Assembly: GCF_003254565.1 (NCBI RefSeq)
Contig: NZ_QJRI01000153.1
Coordinates: forward strand, 1-39,351
Length of the DNA stretch: 39,351 nucleotides
Direction of reading: 5' to 3'
Origin: Flavobacterium nitrogenifigens
GTDB taxonomy: Bacteria > Bacteroidota > Bacteroidia > Flavobacteriales > Flavobacteriaceae
Each line of letters opens with the position of its first letter. Positions within the stretch are counted from its first letter, which is position 1. The notes beneath the pieces were generated by a model that was given only the letters and a program-made list of their open reading frames with translations, was not told the DNA's origin and searched no databases. Positions 1 through 8,916 of this stretch are shown piece after piece. The position numbers were made by a program, and so were the translations under genes.

Positions 1-2
1 AT

Positions 3-124
3 ACGTTCCGTAGGAACGTTTGATTAACAAAACGGTGCCGCATTTCTATGAGATCAAGTGTTCCTATGGAACACAATACTAAACAATATTTTTTTTCTAC
101 CGACCAGATATTCCTACGGAATAT
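3..124. repeat. Three spaced 17-bp palindromes, core TTCC-NAN-GGAA
   Basis: Three perfect inverted repeats, each with 7-bp arms and a 3-nt centre, lie at 3-19 (ACGTTCC/GGAACGT), 58-74 (GTGTTCC/GGAACAC) and 108-124 (ATATTCC/GGAATAT), with starts 55 and 50 bp apart. The inner TTCC/GGAA is constant while the outer three base pairs vary in a compensated way, so dyad symmetry rather than exact sequence is kept. They resemble REP-like palindromes; protein-binding sites are the alternative. Confidence 0.65.
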
Positions 125-170
125 TAAAACATAATTCATTTGCAGAAATGAATAAAACAAATCTTTGATT

Positions 171-208
171 ATCCGCGTTTTCGCAAAGCGAATCTGTTTT
201 ATCCGCGT
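171..208. repeat. Dispersed repeat, copy A (matches 30725-30763)
   Basis: The segment built around ATCCGCGTTTTCGCAAAGCG, followed by AATCTG and a second ATCCGCGT, recurs almost unchanged at 30725-30763. No coding role is apparent. It looks like a flavobacterial intergenic repeat. Confidence 0.6.
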
Positions 209-325
209 ACTATTTAATCAAAGAGGTTATCATTCTTATTTTGTCTTTTGCCGAAGCTTAGCCGTTATTAGTCGAATTTTTAGTACGAGCGGATAATATA
301 ATTCTACTTTTATCTTAGTAATTAA

Positions 326-2251
326 ATGGCAAGGCAAATGATTAAAGAAGATATAGGTTTTAGAGAAGCAGGGAAATTTGAAGAAACACGTTTTGAGAAA
401 ATTCATAATGTTATTTTCGAATCGTCGAAAGAAGCTTCTTTATTGGTCGCTCGTGAAATTGCCAATTTAATTCAGAGAAAGAATGAGCTGAACGAACCTT
501 GTGTTTTAGGTTTGGCTACTGGTTCTTCGCCAATTAAGGTGTATGAAGAATTGGTTAGAATGCACAAAGAGGAAGGGCTTAGTTTTGCTAATGTAGTTAC
601 CTTCAATTTGGACGAATATTATCCGATGGATAAAAATGATATTCAGAGTTATTATCATTTTATGCACGAACATTTATTTAATCATGTCAATATTCATCCA
701 GAAAATATAAATATTCCAGACGGGCAGGTGAGTGCCGAGGAATTGCAACAGTATTGTATCGATTATGAGATGAAAATTAAATCGTACGGAGGATTAGATT
801 TTCAGCTTTTAGGAATTGGAAGAACGGGACATATTGGGTTTAATGAACCTGGTTCGCACGTAAATTCAGGGACAAGAAGCATTACGCTTGATCATATTAC
901 GAGAGTCGATGCGGCTTCTTCTTTTTTAGGAATAGATAATGTTCCGAGAAAAGCCATTACGATGGGAATTGGCACCGTTAGAAATGCAAAAAGAATTGTT
1001 TTGCTGGGCTGGGGAATCAGTAAAGCAGGAATTATAAAAAATACAATCGAAGGAGAAGTTTCTTCGCACGTTCCAGCTACGTATTTACAAGAGCACAACA
1101 ACACAACATTTGTTCTAGATACGGAAGCTTCATCTGAATTAACAAGAGTTAAAACGCCTTGGCTAGTTAAATCTTGTATTTGGACAGATGAATTAAAATT
1201 AAAAGCGGTGGCTTGGTTGAGTGAGTTGACTAAGAAACCTTTCCTTAAACTGACGGATAAAGATTATAACGACAACGGAATGTCGAGTCTTTTGACGGAG
1301 GAAGGAACTGCATACGATTTGAACATTAAAATGTTTAATAAAATGCAGCAAACCATCACGGGATGGCCGGGCGGAAAACCCAATGCAGATGATACCTACA
1401 GACCGGAGCGTTCCACGCCGGAAAAGAAAAGAATTATCATTTTCAGCCCGCATCCAGATGATGATGTGATTTCGATGGGAGGAACTTTTGACCGTTTGAT
1501 AGAACAGGGGCATGAAGTTCATGTGGCGTACCAAACATCAGGAAATATTGCCGTTTCAAATGAAGAGGCATTGAAATTTGCTGAGATCTCAAAAGCATTG
1601 AATCCAGATTCGAGAATGTCTGATAAATTAATCGAATTTCTTCAGAACAGAACTGGAAATGAAATTGATTCATTAGAAGTAAGAAAGCTAAAAGGATTAA
1701 TTAGGAGAAGTGAATCTTTTGGCGCGACACGTTATTTAGGTTTGCCAGATTCTAATGTACACTTTTTAGATCTTCCGTTTTACGAAACAGGAACGGTTAA
1801 AAAGAATAATCTTTCGGATGCAGATATTAGCATTATGTGCGATATTATTGAAAGAATAAAACCGCATCAAATTTATGCCGCAGGAGATTTAGCAGATCCG
1901 CACGGAACTCATAAAGTGTGTTTAGATAGTTTGTTTGAAGCTTTGAAAAGATTAAAACAAGAAAGCTTTATGAATGACTGCTGGGTTTGGCTTTACAGAG
2001 GTGCTTGGCATGAATGGGAATCGTACCAAATTGACATGGCAGTACCAATGAGTCCTGATCAGGTTTTAAAGAAACGACATGCTATTTTTTATCACCAGTC
2101 TCAAAAAGACGGCGTTATGTTTCAAGGTGATGACAGCAGAGAGTTTTGGGTGCGAGTTGAAGACAGAAACAGATTGACTGCAGAGAAATACCACAGCTTA
2201 GGATTAGCAGATTATTCGGCTATTGAGGCGTTTAAACGTTATCATTTCTAA
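326..2251 (+). CDS. nagB: Glucosamine-6-phosphate deaminase fused to a PIG-L/LmbE-type deacetylase domain
   Basis: 641-residue cytoplasmic protein without a signal peptide. Residues about 20-300 are a NagB domain: phosphate loop LATGSSP (63-69), FNLDEYYP with Asp96, and GIGRTGHIGFNEPGS with His169 and Glu174. This domain converts glucosamine-6-P to fructose-6-P and ammonia. Residues about 368-600 are a PIG-L/LmbE fold with the zinc motif HPDDD (376-380) and a later ADPHGTH motif, typical of N-acetylglucosaminyl deacetylases. Similar fusions are known in Bacteroidetes. The residue equivalent to E. coli NagB Asp141 is Thr167 here. The fusion suggests, but does not prove, one chain doing both deacetylation and deamination of GlcNAc-6-P. 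Met5 (338) is a possible alternative start. It is followed by a terminator at 2323-2360, so it is probably monocistronic, and it fits the GlcNAc-releasing locus to its right. Confidence 0.88.
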   Translation: MARQMIKEDIGFREAGKFEETRFEKIHNVIFESSKEASLLVAREIANLIQRKNELNEPCVLGLATGSSPIKVYEELVRMHKEEGLSFANVVTFNLDEYYPMDKNDIQSYYHFMHEHLFNHVNIHPENINIPDGQVSAEELQQYCIDYEMKIKSYGGLDFQLLGIGRTGHIGFNEPGSHVNSGTRSITLDHITRVDAASSFLGIDNVPRKAITMGIGTVRNAKRIVLLGWGISKAGIIKNTIEGEVSSHVPATYLQEHNNTTFVLDTEASSELTRVKTPWLVKSCIWTDELKLKAVAWLSELTKKPFLKLTDKDYNDNGMSSLLTEEGTAYDLNIKMFNKMQQTITGWPGGKPNADDTYRPERSTPEKKRIIIFSPHPDDDVISMGGTFDRLIEQGHEVHVAYQTSGNIAVSNEEALKFAEISKALNPDSRMSDKLIEFLQNRTGNEIDSLEVRKLKGLIRRSESFGATRYLGLPDSNVHFLDLPFYETGTVKKNNLSDADISIMCDIIERIKPHQIYAAGDLADPHGTHKVCLDSLFEALKRLKQESFMNDCWVWLYRGAWHEWESYQIDMAVPMSPDQVLKKRHAIFYHQSQKDGVMFQGDDSREFWVRVEDRNRLTAEKYHSLGLADYSAIEAFKRYHF

Positions 2252-2322
2252 GTGCTTTTTGCAGCAATAAAGATAATAGACTATTTCATGGTTTATTTTG
2301 GTTAGTTACCTATAATTGAGAG

Positions 2323-2360
2323 AAAATGCGGTCGTGGTTGGCCGCATTTTCGTTTTTTTA
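2323..2360 (+). terminator. Rho-independent terminator after the nagB fusion
   Basis: Inverted repeat AAAATGCGG (2323-2331) / CCGCATTTT (2342-2350), extendable inward by a T-G and a C-G pair, followed by a T-rich run. It lies 72 bp after the stop codon. Confidence 0.75.
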
Positions 2361-2370
2361 TAGTTTTGTT

Positions 2371-2520
2371 TTTTAACCGCAAAGTACGCTAAGGTTTACG
2401 CAAAGTACGCTAAGATTTTATTTTTGTGACGTTTTAAAAATGAGCAAAAAAAAGTTCGCAAAGCTTTGTGAGTAAACTTTGCGAACCTTGCGTAAATCCC
2501 TGCGTGCTTTGCGGTTAAAA
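2371..2520. repeat. 150-bp inverted-repeat element (MITE-like)
   Basis: The element begins TTTTAACCGCAAAG (2371-2384) and ends with its exact complement CTTTGCGGTTAAAA (2507-2520). Beyond these 14-bp ends the arms continue as an imperfect inverted repeat of about 50 bp sharing AACCGCAAAG, TTTACGCAA and similar blocks. Its right end touches the stop codon of the minus-strand response-regulator gene (2521-2523), so it lies immediately 3' of that gene and could serve as its terminator. No ORF is inside. Confidence 0.7.
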
Positions 2521-3234
2521 CTAAATAGAAGAGTTTAAAATTTTCTGTTTAACCTCGTCTATATAAGATCTTCCTATAACATATCGTAAGCCTTCAATTT
2601 CAATACTATTTCCTTCAACTGCATCAATTTTATCAATTGCAATTGTGTATGATCTGTGTATTCTGATAAAATCTCTTTCTGGAAGTAAGCTTGTAAAATC
2701 AGATAAAGTACTGTGAATTATAAATTTACCTGAAGTGGTGCTTATTTTTAAATAATCTTTTAAACTTTCGATAACCAAAATTTCGTTCAAGAAAATCTTC
2801 TTCATTTTTTTCTTGTCGATTTTAACGAAGATAAATGGGTTTTCTTTGCTGTTTTCCTGCGGAACTTTGCTGGTATTGTTAAGTCGTTTGTTGATCTTGT
2901 TGACTGCTTTCATTAATCTCGGAAATTCAATTGGTTTTACGAGATAATCCAAAACATCAAGTTCGTAAGTCTCAATTGCAAACTGATCGTAAGCACTTGT
3001 AATGATAAGCAACGGTGGGTTTTCTAAACTTTTAATAAAATTAATACCGTCTAAAACAGGCATATTTATGTCCAGAAAAATTACATCAATGGTATTGTTT
3101 TTTAAGAAATTCAAGCCTTCAATAGAATTGCTGAAGGTGTTTACTAGTTCTAAATCCTCAATCTGTTCAATATAATTTTTAATAACGTTTATTGCCAATG
3201 GCTCATCATCGATAATTAAACACTTTATTTTCAT
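2521..3234 (-). CDS. LytTR-family response regulator
   Basis: 237-residue two-component regulator. Residues 1-120 form a receiver domain: the acidic pair DD (9-10), the phosphoacceptor Asp55 in VIFLDINMP, and a later YLVKP lysine. Residues about 140-232 are a LytTR DNA-binding domain (FIRIHRSYTIAIDKI and IGRSY motifs). It lies downstream of the LytS-like kinase gene with a 71-bp gap, on the same strand, so the two are probably cotranscribed and act as a pair. The kinase gene is divergent from the first glycosidase gene of the glycan locus, which makes that promoter a plausible target. Targets cannot be read from the sequence. The gene ends directly against a 150-bp inverted-repeat element. 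Confidence 0.9.
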   Translation of the reverse strand: MKIKCLIIDDEPLAINVIKNYIEQIEDLELVNTFSNSIEGLNFLKNNTIDVIFLDINMPVLDGINFIKSLENPPLLIITSAYDQFAIETYELDVLDYLVKPIEFPRLMKAVNKINKRLNNTSKVPQENSKENPFIFVKIDKKKMKKIFLNEILVIESLKDYLKISTTSGKFIIHSTLSDFTSLLPERDFIRIHRSYTIAIDKIDAVEGNSIEIEGLRYVIGRSYIDEVKQKILNSSI

Positions 3235-3305
3235 TTCTAAATATTATTTTAGGCCGATATTTGGTTTTTTGTAGGTATAGTTTTCTAAACCTATAAAAGC
3301 TGAGG

Positions 3306-4364
3306 CTATGTGACTTTTATAACTAGTTTAACGACAAAAATATTCTTTTTATTTTTAAATGAAAGCTTATAGTCATTTTTATTATATCCTAATTCCAGTC
3401 TTTTTTTGACGTTTTCAATACCTATACCACTTGCCTTGTTAAAATTATCTTTATGTACGGTAAATTCGGGCATAGGGTTTGAAATTGTGAAATATAAATA
3501 ATCGCCTTTTACTTTAAATCTGATATCAATGAGAACATTTCCAGTGTTTTTGTTGACGCCGTGCTTGAATGCATTTTCGACGAAAGTCAAAAGTAAGACT
3601 GGAGAAATTTCTTTATCGTGAATATCTCCCGAAATAGACATATCTACTTCTAAGCGTTCCCCGTTTCTAATTCTTTCCAAATCCAGATAATTCTGAATGC
3701 ATAAAATTTCATTCTCCAAAGACTGTTTCTTTTCCTTTGTTTCATAAAGCATATAACGCATTAGCTCTGAAAGTTTTAAAACGATTTTCGGAGTCTTGTT
3801 GGACTTTTCTACAGAAAGCGAATAAATATTATTTAAAGTATTAAAGAAAAAGTGAGGTGAGATCTGAGATTTTAAAAACAGCAGTTCTGTTTCCAATTGC
3901 GATTTTTCTAGATCGGTTACACGTCTCTGTTCCTGTAATAAATCGAGCGTGATTTTAATGGCGGTCACAAAAGTCATTACATACAATTCGCCCATCATCA
4001 TATCTATGGTATAGTTTAAGGTAAGTGTATTAATAGTCTGCGGACCTTCTGGCCAAACATTATGTGTGATTAGTAAATAAGTCAAGTTGAATTTTAAGAC
4101 CACCATCACAAAAATCGCCGACAGAACGGTTACTATATATAGGAAGTATTTTTTTTTGTAAACCAGATGTGGCATCAGAACCAAAATATTCAGATAACAT
4201 AATGCCATGTGAATAGGGAATCCTAATAGAGTGGTTTTTAAGGAATAAACATAATCGTTAAAATAGCTTCCCCATCTGAATGTATTAAACACAAAATACG
4301 TGAGCCAAAAGTAAACGTGATAGCGAATAGGTAAACTATATGGTTTGTTTGAATTGAAAATCAT
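3306..4364 (-). CDS. LytS-type sensor histidine kinase (His_kinase family)
   Basis: 352 residues. The N-terminal 140 residues hold about four hydrophobic segments (around 17-35, 43-66, 72-98, 120-140) forming a membrane sensor module without a large periplasmic domain. A short coiled-coil-like linker (143-165) leads to the phosphoacceptor motif QISPHFFFNTLNN with His171. The ATPase part has the N box ENAFKHG and the G box GIGIENVKKRL. This is the layout of the LytS/YehU-like kinases that partner LytTR regulators. The start at 4364 lies 130 bp from the divergent GH92 start at 4495. The signal sensed is unknown. No canonical flavobacterial promoter was found in the shared intergenic region. Confidence 0.9.
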   Translation of the reverse strand: MIFNSNKPYSLPIRYHVYFWLTYFVFNTFRWGSYFNDYVYSLKTTLLGFPIHMALCYLNILVLMPHLVYKKKYFLYIVTVLSAIFVMVVLKFNLTYLLITHNVWPEGPQTINTLTLNYTIDMMMGELYVMTFVTAIKITLDLLQEQRRVTDLEKSQLETELLFLKSQISPHFFFNTLNNIYSLSVEKSNKTPKIVLKLSELMRYMLYETKEKKQSLENEILCIQNYLDLERIRNGERLEVDMSISGDIHDKEISPVLLLTFVENAFKHGVNKNTGNVLIDIRFKVKGDYLYFTISNPMPEFTVHKDNFNKASGIGIENVKKRLELGYNKNDYKLSFKNKKNIFVVKLVIKVT

Positions 4365-4494
4365 AATCGTAGAATAGAATGTCGTTTGTTACTATTTTTT
4401 GATGTTTAGGGCTGTTTAAATGTCGTCCGTCTAAAAATGTTTTGGTAAAAATTGAATTTATCTAAATTTAAAGTTAAATTAATATTGTTTTGAT
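4365..4494. promoter_or_regulatory. Shared divergent regulatory region, kinase / GH92
   Basis: This 130-bp AT-rich spacer must contain the promoters of the minus-strand kinase-regulator pair and of the plus-strand GH92 gene. No exact TAnnTTTG with spaced TTG was found on either strand; near matches such as TACTATTTTTTG (around 4391) are too loose to call. It is the obvious place to look for a LytTR-regulator binding site. Confidence 0.4.
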
Positions 4495-6735
4495 ATGAGG
4501 AAAATTACTCTGCTCTCTTTAACGGTAATTTTTACTGCAAGTTGCAAAATAAATGTAGATAAAAATACGCATCATAAAAGTTTTGCAACAAATTATGTAG
4601 ATCCTTTTATAGGTACTGGAGGCCACGGACATACGTATCCGGGGGCGACAGTTCCGTTTGGGATGCTGCAAGTGAGTCCAGATAATGGAGTTTCTAGCTG
4701 GGACTGGTGTTCGGGCTATCATTATTCTGACTCGATAGTTTCGGGTTTTAGTCATTTACACTTAAGCGGAACAGGAATCGGTGATTTGGCAGATATTTTA
4801 TTTATGCCGACAAACAAAAAGTTAGACTTAACCGCCAAAGCCGCTTCACGCGATTTCCTTCCGTATAAATCAAAATACAATCATGTTAACGAAAAAGCAA
4901 CACCGGGTTCTTACCAAGTTTTTCTTGAGGATCCTAAGATCAATGTAGAATTAACTTCTACGCAAAGAACCGCATACCATAAATATACCTATAATAATAA
5001 CGACGTTCAGTCGGTTGTGGTAGATCTTGGTTTTGCTATTAACTGGGACAAAGCGGTAAAAACGTCTATCAAAATTGAAGATGCTAATACAATTAGCGGT
5101 TACCGTTATAGTACGGGCTGGGCAAAAAATCAAAAAGTATATTTTGTTGCCAAATTTTCTAAACCAATTACAGAATCAATTATTACTGTTGATAAAAAAG
5201 TAGTTTCTGGTCAAAGTGCTGAAGGAGAAAATACAGCTTTACAATTGTTCTTCGATTCTAAAAACTCTAAAGAATTGGGTATAAAAGTGGCACTTTCTTC
5301 TGTAAGTGTTGAAAACGCAAAAGGTAATTTAGATGCTGAAGGTTATAGCTTTGAAAAAGTAAAATCGGATGCGACTTTAGAATGGAACAAAGCTTTAAGC
5401 AGAATTAAAGTTGAAACTCCGATTGATTCTCTAAAAACCATTTTCTACACCGCTTTATATCATGCTCAAGTTGCGCCAGTGACTTACAGCGATAAAAACG
5501 GACAATTTAGAAGAGAAGACGATAAAATTGTCACGGCTAAAGATTATACCGCTTATTCTACCTTATCACTTTGGGATACGTTTAGAGCAGAGAATCCTTT
5601 GCTAACGATCTTAGAACCAACAAAAGTTTCAGATTTAGTAAACTCGATGTTGGCGTATTATGAAACTAAAAAAATACTTCCGGTTTGGACTTTATATGCA
5701 AATGAAACCAATACAATGACAGGATATCATTCAATTCCAGTTATTGTTGATGCTTACATGAAAGGAATCAATGGTTTTGATGCCGAAAAAGCTTTCGAAG
5801 CAATGAAAGCAACCATGATGCAGGACGAACGCGGATTGAATTTCTACAAAAAATACGGTTACATTCCGTACAACTTATTAGACGAATCAGTTACGATTAC
5901 TTTAGAATATGCTTATGATGATTGGTGCGTTGCTCAAATGGCAAAAGCTTTAGGAAAAACAGCTGATTATGAATTTTTCTCGAAACGTTCAAAAGCATAC
6001 GAATATTTATTTGATTCGAAATCTGGTTTCATGAGAGGAAAATCGGAAGATGGAAAATCTTGGAACGAACCTTTCGACCCAAAACACTCCAACCACAGAG
6101 AACATACTGATTATACTGAAGGAAATGCTTGGCAGCACAGCTGGTTTGTGCCACATAATGTTGACAATTTCATTAAGCTTCATGGCGGAAATGACACATT
6201 TACAAAACGTTTAGAACAGTTATTTACAGAGAGTTCTGAAATTACAGGAAACAATGTTTCGGCAGATATTTCTGGTTTGATCGGACAATATGCACACGGA
6301 AACGAGCCAAGCCACCATATTGCTTATATGTTTAATCATGCGGGACAGCCTTGGAGAACGCAATATTGGGTTCGCCATATTTTGGATACACAATATAATA
6401 CGACTGCAAACGGTCTAAGCGGAAACGAAGATTGCGGGCAAATGTCGGCTTGGTATGTATTCAGTTCAATGGGATTATACCCGATGAATCCAGCTTCTGG
6501 AGAATATGAAATTGGAAGTCCGATTTTCGAAAAATCAACTTTAAATCTTCCAAACGGAAAAACTTTTGTAATCGAAGCAGAAAATGTTTCGGATAAAAAT
6601 TTCTATATCCAATCAGCAACTTTAAACGGAAAAACGTTTAATAAAACGGCAATTTCTCATCAGGAAATGCTAAAAGGCGGCGTACTTCATTTTGTAATGG
6701 GAGCACAGCCAAACCAAAACTGGGGTCTAAACTAA
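4495..6735 (+). CDS. GH92 alpha-mannosidase, lipoprotein (first copy)
   Basis: 746 residues. The N-terminus ends in the lipobox TASC (Cys17), so it is a lipid-anchored periplasmic or surface exo-enzyme. GH92 signatures occur in order: YVDPFIGTGGHGHTYPGATV near residue 35, WDTFR near 360, NETNTMTGYHSIP near 402, EGNAWQHSW near 541, GNEPSHHIAYMFN near 602, and GNEDCGQMSAWYVFSSMG near 642, whose acidic pair is where the family's calcium-dependent inverting catalytic base lies. GH92 enzymes remove alpha-1,2/1,3/1,4/1,6-linked mannose from high-mannose N-glycans or yeast mannan. The intact GNEPSHH motif, absent in the second copy, suggests a different linkage preference; alpha-1,2 is my guess. It is the first gene of the PUL, 22 bp upstream of the symporter and probably cotranscribed with it. 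Confidence 0.92.
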   Translation: MRKITLLSLTVIFTASCKINVDKNTHHKSFATNYVDPFIGTGGHGHTYPGATVPFGMLQVSPDNGVSSWDWCSGYHYSDSIVSGFSHLHLSGTGIGDLADILFMPTNKKLDLTAKAASRDFLPYKSKYNHVNEKATPGSYQVFLEDPKINVELTSTQRTAYHKYTYNNNDVQSVVVDLGFAINWDKAVKTSIKIEDANTISGYRYSTGWAKNQKVYFVAKFSKPITESIITVDKKVVSGQSAEGENTALQLFFDSKNSKELGIKVALSSVSVENAKGNLDAEGYSFEKVKSDATLEWNKALSRIKVETPIDSLKTIFYTALYHAQVAPVTYSDKNGQFRREDDKIVTAKDYTAYSTLSLWDTFRAENPLLTILEPTKVSDLVNSMLAYYETKKILPVWTLYANETNTMTGYHSIPVIVDAYMKGINGFDAEKAFEAMKATMMQDERGLNFYKKYGYIPYNLLDESVTITLEYAYDDWCVAQMAKALGKTADYEFFSKRSKAYEYLFDSKSGFMRGKSEDGKSWNEPFDPKHSNHREHTDYTEGNAWQHSWFVPHNVDNFIKLHGGNDTFTKRLEQLFTESSEITGNNVSADISGLIGQYAHGNEPSHHIAYMFNHAGQPWRTQYWVRHILDTQYNTTANGLSGNEDCGQMSAWYVFSSMGLYPMNPASGEYEIGSPIFEKSTLNLPNGKTFVIEAENVSDKNFYIQSATLNGKTFNKTAISHQEMLKGGVLHFVMGAQPNQNWGLN

Positions 6736-6757
6736 CTAATTCAAAATAAATAATTTA

Positions 6758-8635
6758 ATGAACATTATAGACGTATCAATCATTTTAATCTATATCGTAC
6801 TCTCGGTCGGTATTGGAATCTGGATTTCAAGAAAAGCATCAAAAGGACTTGATGATTATTTCCTTGGCGGGAAATCAATCAAATGGTATTTTTTAGGATT
6901 GAGCAATGGCTCAGGAATGTTTGATGTTTCAGGAACTTCCTGGATGATTGGAGTTTTATTTCTTTACGGCGTAAAAAGTTTCATGTTTATGTGGCTTTGG
7001 CCGATATGGAATCAGATTTTTGTGATGATGTTCCTCGCGGTCTGGATTAGAAGATCAAAAGTAATGACGGGTTCTGAATGGATTCTAACTCGTTTTGGAA
7101 GCGACAAAGCTGGAAAAGCATCTCATATTATTGTAGCCATTTTTGCGATTATTTCGACAATTGGTTTCATCGCTTATTTCTTTGTTGGAATCGGAAAATT
7201 TGTAACCATCATTCTTCCGTGGGATTTGACAGTTCACATGAATGGTTCTGTTTTCTTAACTTCAGAACAAGCTTATGCATTGTTAATCATTTTTTTAACA
7301 ACCATTTATACGGTTAAAGGCGGAATGTTTTCTGTTGTAGCGACAGAGGTTGTGCAATATTTAATTATGATTGTTGCCGGAGTTTTAATCGCGGGTTATG
7401 CATTCATTAATTATACAGATATTCAGATTAATTCGATAATTACGCCAGAATGGAAAAATGTTTTCTTTGGATGGGAATTTGAAACACAATGGAGCGATAA
7501 ATTCGAAACGTTTAATAGATTAATTGATACGGAAGGTTACAAAATGTTTGGCGCTTTCATCGGAATGACACTTTTTAAAGGATTCTTTGCGAGTGTTGCA
7601 GGACCAACTCCAAGTTACGATTTACAGCGTGTTCTTTCTACAAAATCGGTAAAAGAAGCGGCTTATATGAGTGGTTTTACCAACTTGATTTTATTCATTC
7701 CTAGATATTTATTAATCACAGGAATTGTGGTTATCGCTTTAGTGAATTTAGCACCAGAATTAAATGCAAACGTAAATCTTACAGGAGCAGATTTAGAATT
7801 ATTGATGCCAAAAGTGGTGAATCTTTATATCCCAGTTGGAATTAAAGGAATCCTTTTAGCAGGATTATTAGCAGCGTTTATGTCTGGATTCTCGGCTTTC
7901 GTAAATGCAGGGCCAGCTTATATCGTAAATGATATTTATAAAAAATATTTCAAACCAGTTGCGTCAAACAAACATTACATCAAAGTAAGTCAGATTTCTT
8001 CTTTCTTAGTTGTTGGATTAGGTGTTTTCATGGGATTCTTCGCAGATTCTATTAACTCATTAACACTTTGGATTACAAGTGCTTTATACGGAGGTTACGT
8101 TGCAGCCAACTTCTTAAAATGGATTTGGTGGCGTTTTAACGGATGGGGTTATTTCTGGGGAATGGTCGGCGGATTAATTGCAGCTTCACTTCAATTCATT
8201 TTAGATCAAAACAAAGGAAATTTAGCAGAAGGAACATTTTTACATGATCTTTCGCAAGTGCCATCCATTTATTTATTCCCATTAATTTTCGGAATGTCAA
8301 TTTTGGGTTGTCTTTTAGGAACTTACCTAAGCAAACCAACTGATATGGAAGTTTTAAAATCTTTCTATTCAAACGTAAGACCTTGGGGATTCTGGACTCC
8401 GGTTTACAAACAATTAAAAGCGGAAGACCAATCTTTCCAAAAAAATAATGATTTCTATCTTGATATGATGAATTGTGTAATTGGTATTGTATGGCAGTCA
8501 AGCATGATTCTGCTTCCGATTTATTTTATCATTAGAGATTATCCAAAAGCGGCTCTGGCATTGGTGGTTTTCTTAGTGACGACTACAGTGTTGAAATTTA
8601 CTTGGCTGGATAGAGTTAGGAAGATTGAAGAGTAG
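6758..8635 (+). CDS. Sodium:solute symporter (SSS/SLC5 family)
   Basis: 625-residue polytopic inner-membrane protein with about 14 hydrophobic segments. It begins with the typical SSS first helix (IIDVSIILIYIVLSVGIGIW) and has the conserved DYFLGGKS and LSNGSGMFDVSGTSWM regions in the sodium/substrate site. Members couple sodium entry to uptake of sugars, sialic acid, amino acids or similar solutes. It sits 22 bp after an extracytoplasmic GH92 and upstream of the cytoplasmic GH130 phosphorylase. The simplest inference is import of the final N-glycan core disaccharide Man-beta-1,4-GlcNAc, or of released monosaccharides such as mannose, GlcNAc or fucose. The substrate cannot be read from the sequence. 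It is followed by repeat element copy 1. Confidence 0.88.
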   Translation: MNIIDVSIILIYIVLSVGIGIWISRKASKGLDDYFLGGKSIKWYFLGLSNGSGMFDVSGTSWMIGVLFLYGVKSFMFMWLWPIWNQIFVMMFLAVWIRRSKVMTGSEWILTRFGSDKAGKASHIIVAIFAIISTIGFIAYFFVGIGKFVTIILPWDLTVHMNGSVFLTSEQAYALLIIFLTTIYTVKGGMFSVVATEVVQYLIMIVAGVLIAGYAFINYTDIQINSIITPEWKNVFFGWEFETQWSDKFETFNRLIDTEGYKMFGAFIGMTLFKGFFASVAGPTPSYDLQRVLSTKSVKEAAYMSGFTNLILFIPRYLLITGIVVIALVNLAPELNANVNLTGADLELLMPKVVNLYIPVGIKGILLAGLLAAFMSGFSAFVNAGPAYIVNDIYKKYFKPVASNKHYIKVSQISSFLVVGLGVFMGFFADSINSLTLWITSALYGGYVAANFLKWIWWRFNGWGYFWGMVGGLIAASLQFILDQNKGNLAEGTFLHDLSQVPSIYLFPLIFGMSILGCLLGTYLSKPTDMEVLKSFYSNVRPWGFWTPVYKQLKAEDQSFQKNNDFYLDMMNCVIGIVWQSSMILLPIYFIIRDYPKAALALVVFLVTTTVLKFTWLDRVRKIEE

Positions 8636-8677
8636 AGACTTTGCAGATACAAGATTAAAGAAGCAAGATTTTAAAAA

Positions 8678-8871
8678 TTTAAACACATAGAAACATAGAT
8701 TTTTTTGACTTTGAAAAGAGTGTAGAAAGAAACTAGTTTCTCACACATAGCTTTGAACATAGCCCGTAGTTTCAACTAAGGGAACACAAGATTGGCTGCA
8801 AAGCTATGTTTATTTAAACAAGTGAAACGCCTTTTGTAGACAAAGGAAAACTATGTTTCTATGTGTTTAAA
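8678..8871. repeat. PUL inverted-repeat element, copy 1
   Basis: This 194-bp element is bounded by a perfect 21-bp inverted repeat whose core reads TTAAACACATAGAAACATAG (left arm 8678-8698, right arm 8851-8871). Inside are the 12-bp palindrome GAAACTAGTTTC (8729-8740) and GTGAAACGCC (8822-8831), both shared with other copies at 13180-13448, 15801-15900 and 17871-18013. No ORF is present. It is MITE-like, and the transcript could fold into a long stem-loop between the symporter and GH130 genes. Confidence 0.75.
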
Positions 8872-8916
8872 AAAGAATAAAAGAATAAAAAAACTAATAA
8901 ATAAAAAGAACAAAAA

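Larger units (their letters stand above)
1..325. other. Non-coding, repeat-rich left edge
   Basis: No convincing coding sequence is visible in this 325-bp stretch. It holds three 17-bp palindromes with the core TTCC-NAN-GGAA (3-19, 58-74, 108-124) and, at 171-208, a copy of a dispersed repeat found again at 30725-30763. The promoter of the NagB fusion gene must lie in the right part, but no exact TAnnTTTG element with a correctly spaced TTG was found. Confidence 0.6.

Noticed and set aside
8748..8755. TAGCTTTG, an exact TAnnTTTG match in repeat copy 1
   Set aside because: There is no TTG at the right distance, and it lies inside a repeated element whose other copies lack it, so a promoter call is not supported.
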